This document shows, one piece after another, positions 62,393 to 64,000 of a DNA stretch of 64,000 nucleotides. The position numbers were made by a program, and so were the translations under genes. A model generated the notes under the pieces. That model was not told the origin of the DNA and searched no databases. It was given only the letters and a program-made list of their open reading frames with translations. The first letter of the stretch is position 1. Each line of letters begins with the position of its first letter. The stretch spans positions 1,240,001-1,304,000 of the forward strand of contig NZ_CP159814.1 in the NCBI RefSeq assembly GCF_047722505.1, read 5' to 3'. The stretch comes from Pelagibacter sp047722505. Its GTDB lineage: Bacteria > Pseudomonadota > Alphaproteobacteria > Pelagibacterales > Pelagibacteraceae.

Positions 62393-62887
62393 TTAAAAAT
62401 TTTTTGAAAATGAAATTGCTTGATTGTCTACACCAGGATTTATATCTCCCCAGTCATTATTTGAAATGTGACTATAGGAATAACCTATTTTAGAATCTTT
62501 AAAAATATCAAAACTTAATTTTAGTTCACTTTTAAATTCTAGCGCCATTCCTAAATCCTTACCATCGCCTTCTTCATAATATCCGGGTGCAAAACTGGGC
62601 ACTACATTTAAAGGACCTATCTCGTATTCAGCTTGAACACCAGTGTACAAATAAATTGAACTTTTATCCGTAACAAATCCACCAGTGATCGGAGAAAACT
62701 TCCCAACAAATGTATCTCTAAATAACACTGGATTATTATGCTCAAAACCATACAGATTTGCCTCATCATCACCTTCTTTATCTATGGTATCGAAAGTACC
62801 AGTATAGAAACTGTACTCTGTTTCACTATTTACTGGGGTAAAAAAAAGTACCAGAGATAAAAATAAATATAATTTTTTTTGTTTCAT
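62393..62887 (-). CDS. PagL/acyloxyacyl hydrolase-like outer-membrane protein
   Basis: The 164-residue protein has a signal peptide (about 1-21, ending VNSETE) and a small beta-barrel pattern with alternating hydrophobic strands. The ending GYSYSHISNNDWGDINPGVDNQAISFSKNF, read in two parts, matches the PagL family's His-Ser catalytic pair and NPG turn. PagL removes an acyl chain from lipid A; SAR11 envelope chemistry is uncertain, so the substrate is open. The gene lies 6 bases after ccmH. Confidence 0.75.
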   Translation of the reverse strand: MKQKKLYLFLSLVLFFTPVNSETEYSFYTGTFDTIDKEGDDEANLYGFEHNNPVLFRDTFVGKFSPITGGFVTDKSSIYLYTGVQAEYEIGPLNVVPSFAPGYYEEGDGKDLGMALEFKSELKLSFDIFKDSKIGYSYSHISNNDWGDINPGVDNQAISFSKNF

Positions 62888-62893
62888 GAATAA

Positions 62894-63262
62894 TTAATTT
62901 CTAAATTTTAATTTTTTTTTCATTATTGCACCGCCTAACAAAAATAACAATAACGGTAATAACCACAATATATAAGTATTTTTATTTAATTGTGGATCAT
63001 AAACTATCCAATCACCATACTTTTCTCTTAAAAATTCATATATAGAGTCTTCTTTTAATCCTTCATTAATTTTTCTATCAACAATTAATTTTATACTGGA
63101 TGCGAACTCAGACTCTGAATCATATACAGACTGTCCCTGACAAATCAAGCAACGAATGTTTTTTAAAATTTTATGTTTTAAAATATCATTTACTTCATCT
63201 GATTTTAACTCTGAAAAACTTATGACAAAAAATAAGATTATAAATACTTTTAAAATTTTCAT
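62894..63262 (-). CDS. ccmH: Cytochrome c maturation protein CcmH
   Basis: CcmH reduces apocytochrome c cysteines for haem attachment. The 122 residues have a signal peptide, the CxxC motif in IRCLICQGQSVYDSESEFA, KINEGLKEDSIYEFLREKYGDWIVYDP, and a C-terminal membrane segment. It is the short form without the CcmI-like extension. It overlaps ccmG as ATGA. Confidence 0.94.
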   Translation of the reverse strand: MKILKVFIILFFVISFSELKSDEVNDILKHKILKNIRCLICQGQSVYDSESEFASSIKLIVDRKINEGLKEDSIYEFLREKYGDWIVYDPQLNKNTYILWLLPLLLFLLGGAIMKKKLKFRN

Positions 63263-63780
63263 TTAATGATTAATTTAATTTCATTAATAATTTCTTGATT
63301 GATTGGACCAACAAATTTTTTAATTATATACTTATTTTTATCTATTAAAAAAGTTTCTGGAACTCCATAAGCGCCAAATTCAACACCTAAAATTCCATCT
63401 TTATCAATTAAAATTCTAGAATAAGGGTTACCAAATTCATCAATAAATTTTTTTGCATTATTAAAATTGTCTCTATAATTTAATCCAATCAATTTAATTG
63501 ATTGATTTTTACTTAGTTGCATCAGTAAAGGATGCTCTGTTCTACAAGGCACACACCAGGATGCCCAAATATTTACAATATAAAAAATATTATCTTCAAA
63601 AATTTTATCTGAATTTATATAGTTATTTGAATCAAAATCTTTGGCTTTAAAAATTGGAATATTTTTTTTTTTTTCAACCTTAGGTGTGTAGTTATTTGGA
63701 ATATTTAATCCTTTGTAAAAAATAACAAAACAAAAACTAAAAAAAATAACTATAATAAATAAGCTAAACTTATTTTTCAT
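63259..63780 (-). CDS. ccmG: Cytochrome c biogenesis thiol-disulfide protein CcmG/DsbE
   Basis: CcmG is a membrane-tethered thioredoxin-like reductant for c-type cytochrome assembly. The 173 residues start with one membrane segment. The active site WASWCVPCRTEHPLLMQLSK follows at about 73-92. GAYGVPETFLIDKN holds the cis-Pro region. It overlaps ccmF (ATGA) and ccmH (ATGA). Confidence 0.95.
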   Translation of the reverse strand: MKNKFSLFIIVIFFSFCFVIFYKGLNIPNNYTPKVEKKKNIPIFKAKDFDSNNYINSDKIFEDNIFYIVNIWASWCVPCRTEHPLLMQLSKNQSIKLIGLNYRDNFNNAKKFIDEFGNPYSRILIDKDGILGVEFGAYGVPETFLIDKNKYIIKKFVGPINQEIINEIKLIIK

Positions 63781-64000
63781 ATCTTTCTTTTAAATAAACT
63801 CATTAATCCACCAAGACTTAATAGTAAAACAGATATCCATATCCAAACCATAAATGGTTTTACTTGGTATCTAATATTAAAATATTCATTACCCTTTACA
63901 AGGTTCATTACTAAAAACTTATCCTCTAATAGTGTTGTTTTTATATCTGCCTCACTAGTAATGATTATAGGCTGATTATAAATTCTAATCTCAGGGTTTA
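63777..64000 (-). CDS. ccmF: Cytochrome c haem lyase subunit CcmF (3' end only)
   Basis: I translated the frame entering from the right edge. It ends NPEIRIYNQPIIITSEADIK, then KFLVMNLVKGNEYFNIRYQV, and then KPFMVWIWISVLLLSLGG. The last has a final membrane helix, as in the CcmF C-terminus. CcmF joins haem to apocytochrome c. Only the last ~74 codons are present; the start lies beyond base 64000. The TGA overlaps the ccmG ATG. Confidence 0.93.
   Translation of the reverse strand, partial: NPEIRIYNQPIIITSEADIKTTLLEDKFLVMNLVKGNEYFNIRYQVKPFMVWIWISVLLLSLGGLMSLFKRKI

Overview
The window is AT-rich, densely packed bacterial DNA with very short or overlapping gene junctions. Its gene content points to a SAR11 alphaproteobacterium close to Candidatus Pelagibacter. 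The strongest markers are a 369-residue DMSP demethylase (DmdA) matching the Pelagibacter enzyme in length and remembered sequence, two TRAP carboxylate transporters, a glycolate oxidase cluster, and a structured leader before ffh. I found no tRNA, rRNA, CRISPR array, insertion sequence or prophage. Almost everything lies on the minus strand; the plus-strand genes are mmsA, an IclR regulator, dapF and ftsY.

Layout. (1) 1-13.7 kb: type IV pilus locus in two blocks. One block is prepilin peptidase, PilT, a pseudopilin, PilV-, PilW- and PilX-like minor pilins, an unknown protein and a PilY1-like adhesin. The other is a PilM-PilN fusion, PilO, PilP and the PilQ secretin, which is cut by the window edge. 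Between them is a 361-base spacer with three pairs of a phased 11-bp repeat. PilB, PilC and the major pilin are not in the window. (2) 13.8-22.9 kb: small membrane protein and the TCA run mdh-sucCD-sucAB-lpdA. (3) 22.9-30.2 kb: TRAP transporter, iron alcohol dehydrogenase, and the divergent mmsA and IclR regulator. (4) 30.2-46.0 kb: one unbroken minus-strand run ffh-rpsP-trmD-rplS-leuCDB-dmdC-dmdB-hydrolase-dmdA-asd-sdhCDAB with no gap above 26 bases. (5) 46.0-49.4 kb: ffh leader RNA, dapF-ftsY, an unknown secreted protein and a DMT exporter. (6) 49.4-54.1 kb: second TRAP transporter, amidase and an unlisted 59-residue membrane protein. (7) 54.4-62.4 kb: putative regulator, hydroxyacid dehydrogenase, glcDEF, aminotransferase and FMN hydroxyacid oxidase. 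(8) 62.4-64 kb: PagL-like outer-membrane protein and ccmFGH.

The metabolic genes fit a heterotroph living on dissolved small organic acids and DMSP. TRAP systems import carboxylates; GlcDEF and the FMN oxidase turn 2-hydroxyacids into 2-oxoacids; DmdABC removes methyl groups and sulfur from DMSP; succinate dehydrogenase and the suc-mdh operon oxidise the products. Points of most interest are the phased repeat array with the integrase-like N-terminus on PilM-PilN, a PilY1 whose vWA domain is split by an NHL-type insert, a succinate dehydrogenase anchor lacking both usual haem ligands, DMSP genes embedded in a ribosomal-protein/leucine/succinate superoperon, and paired dctP terminators in both TRAP operons.
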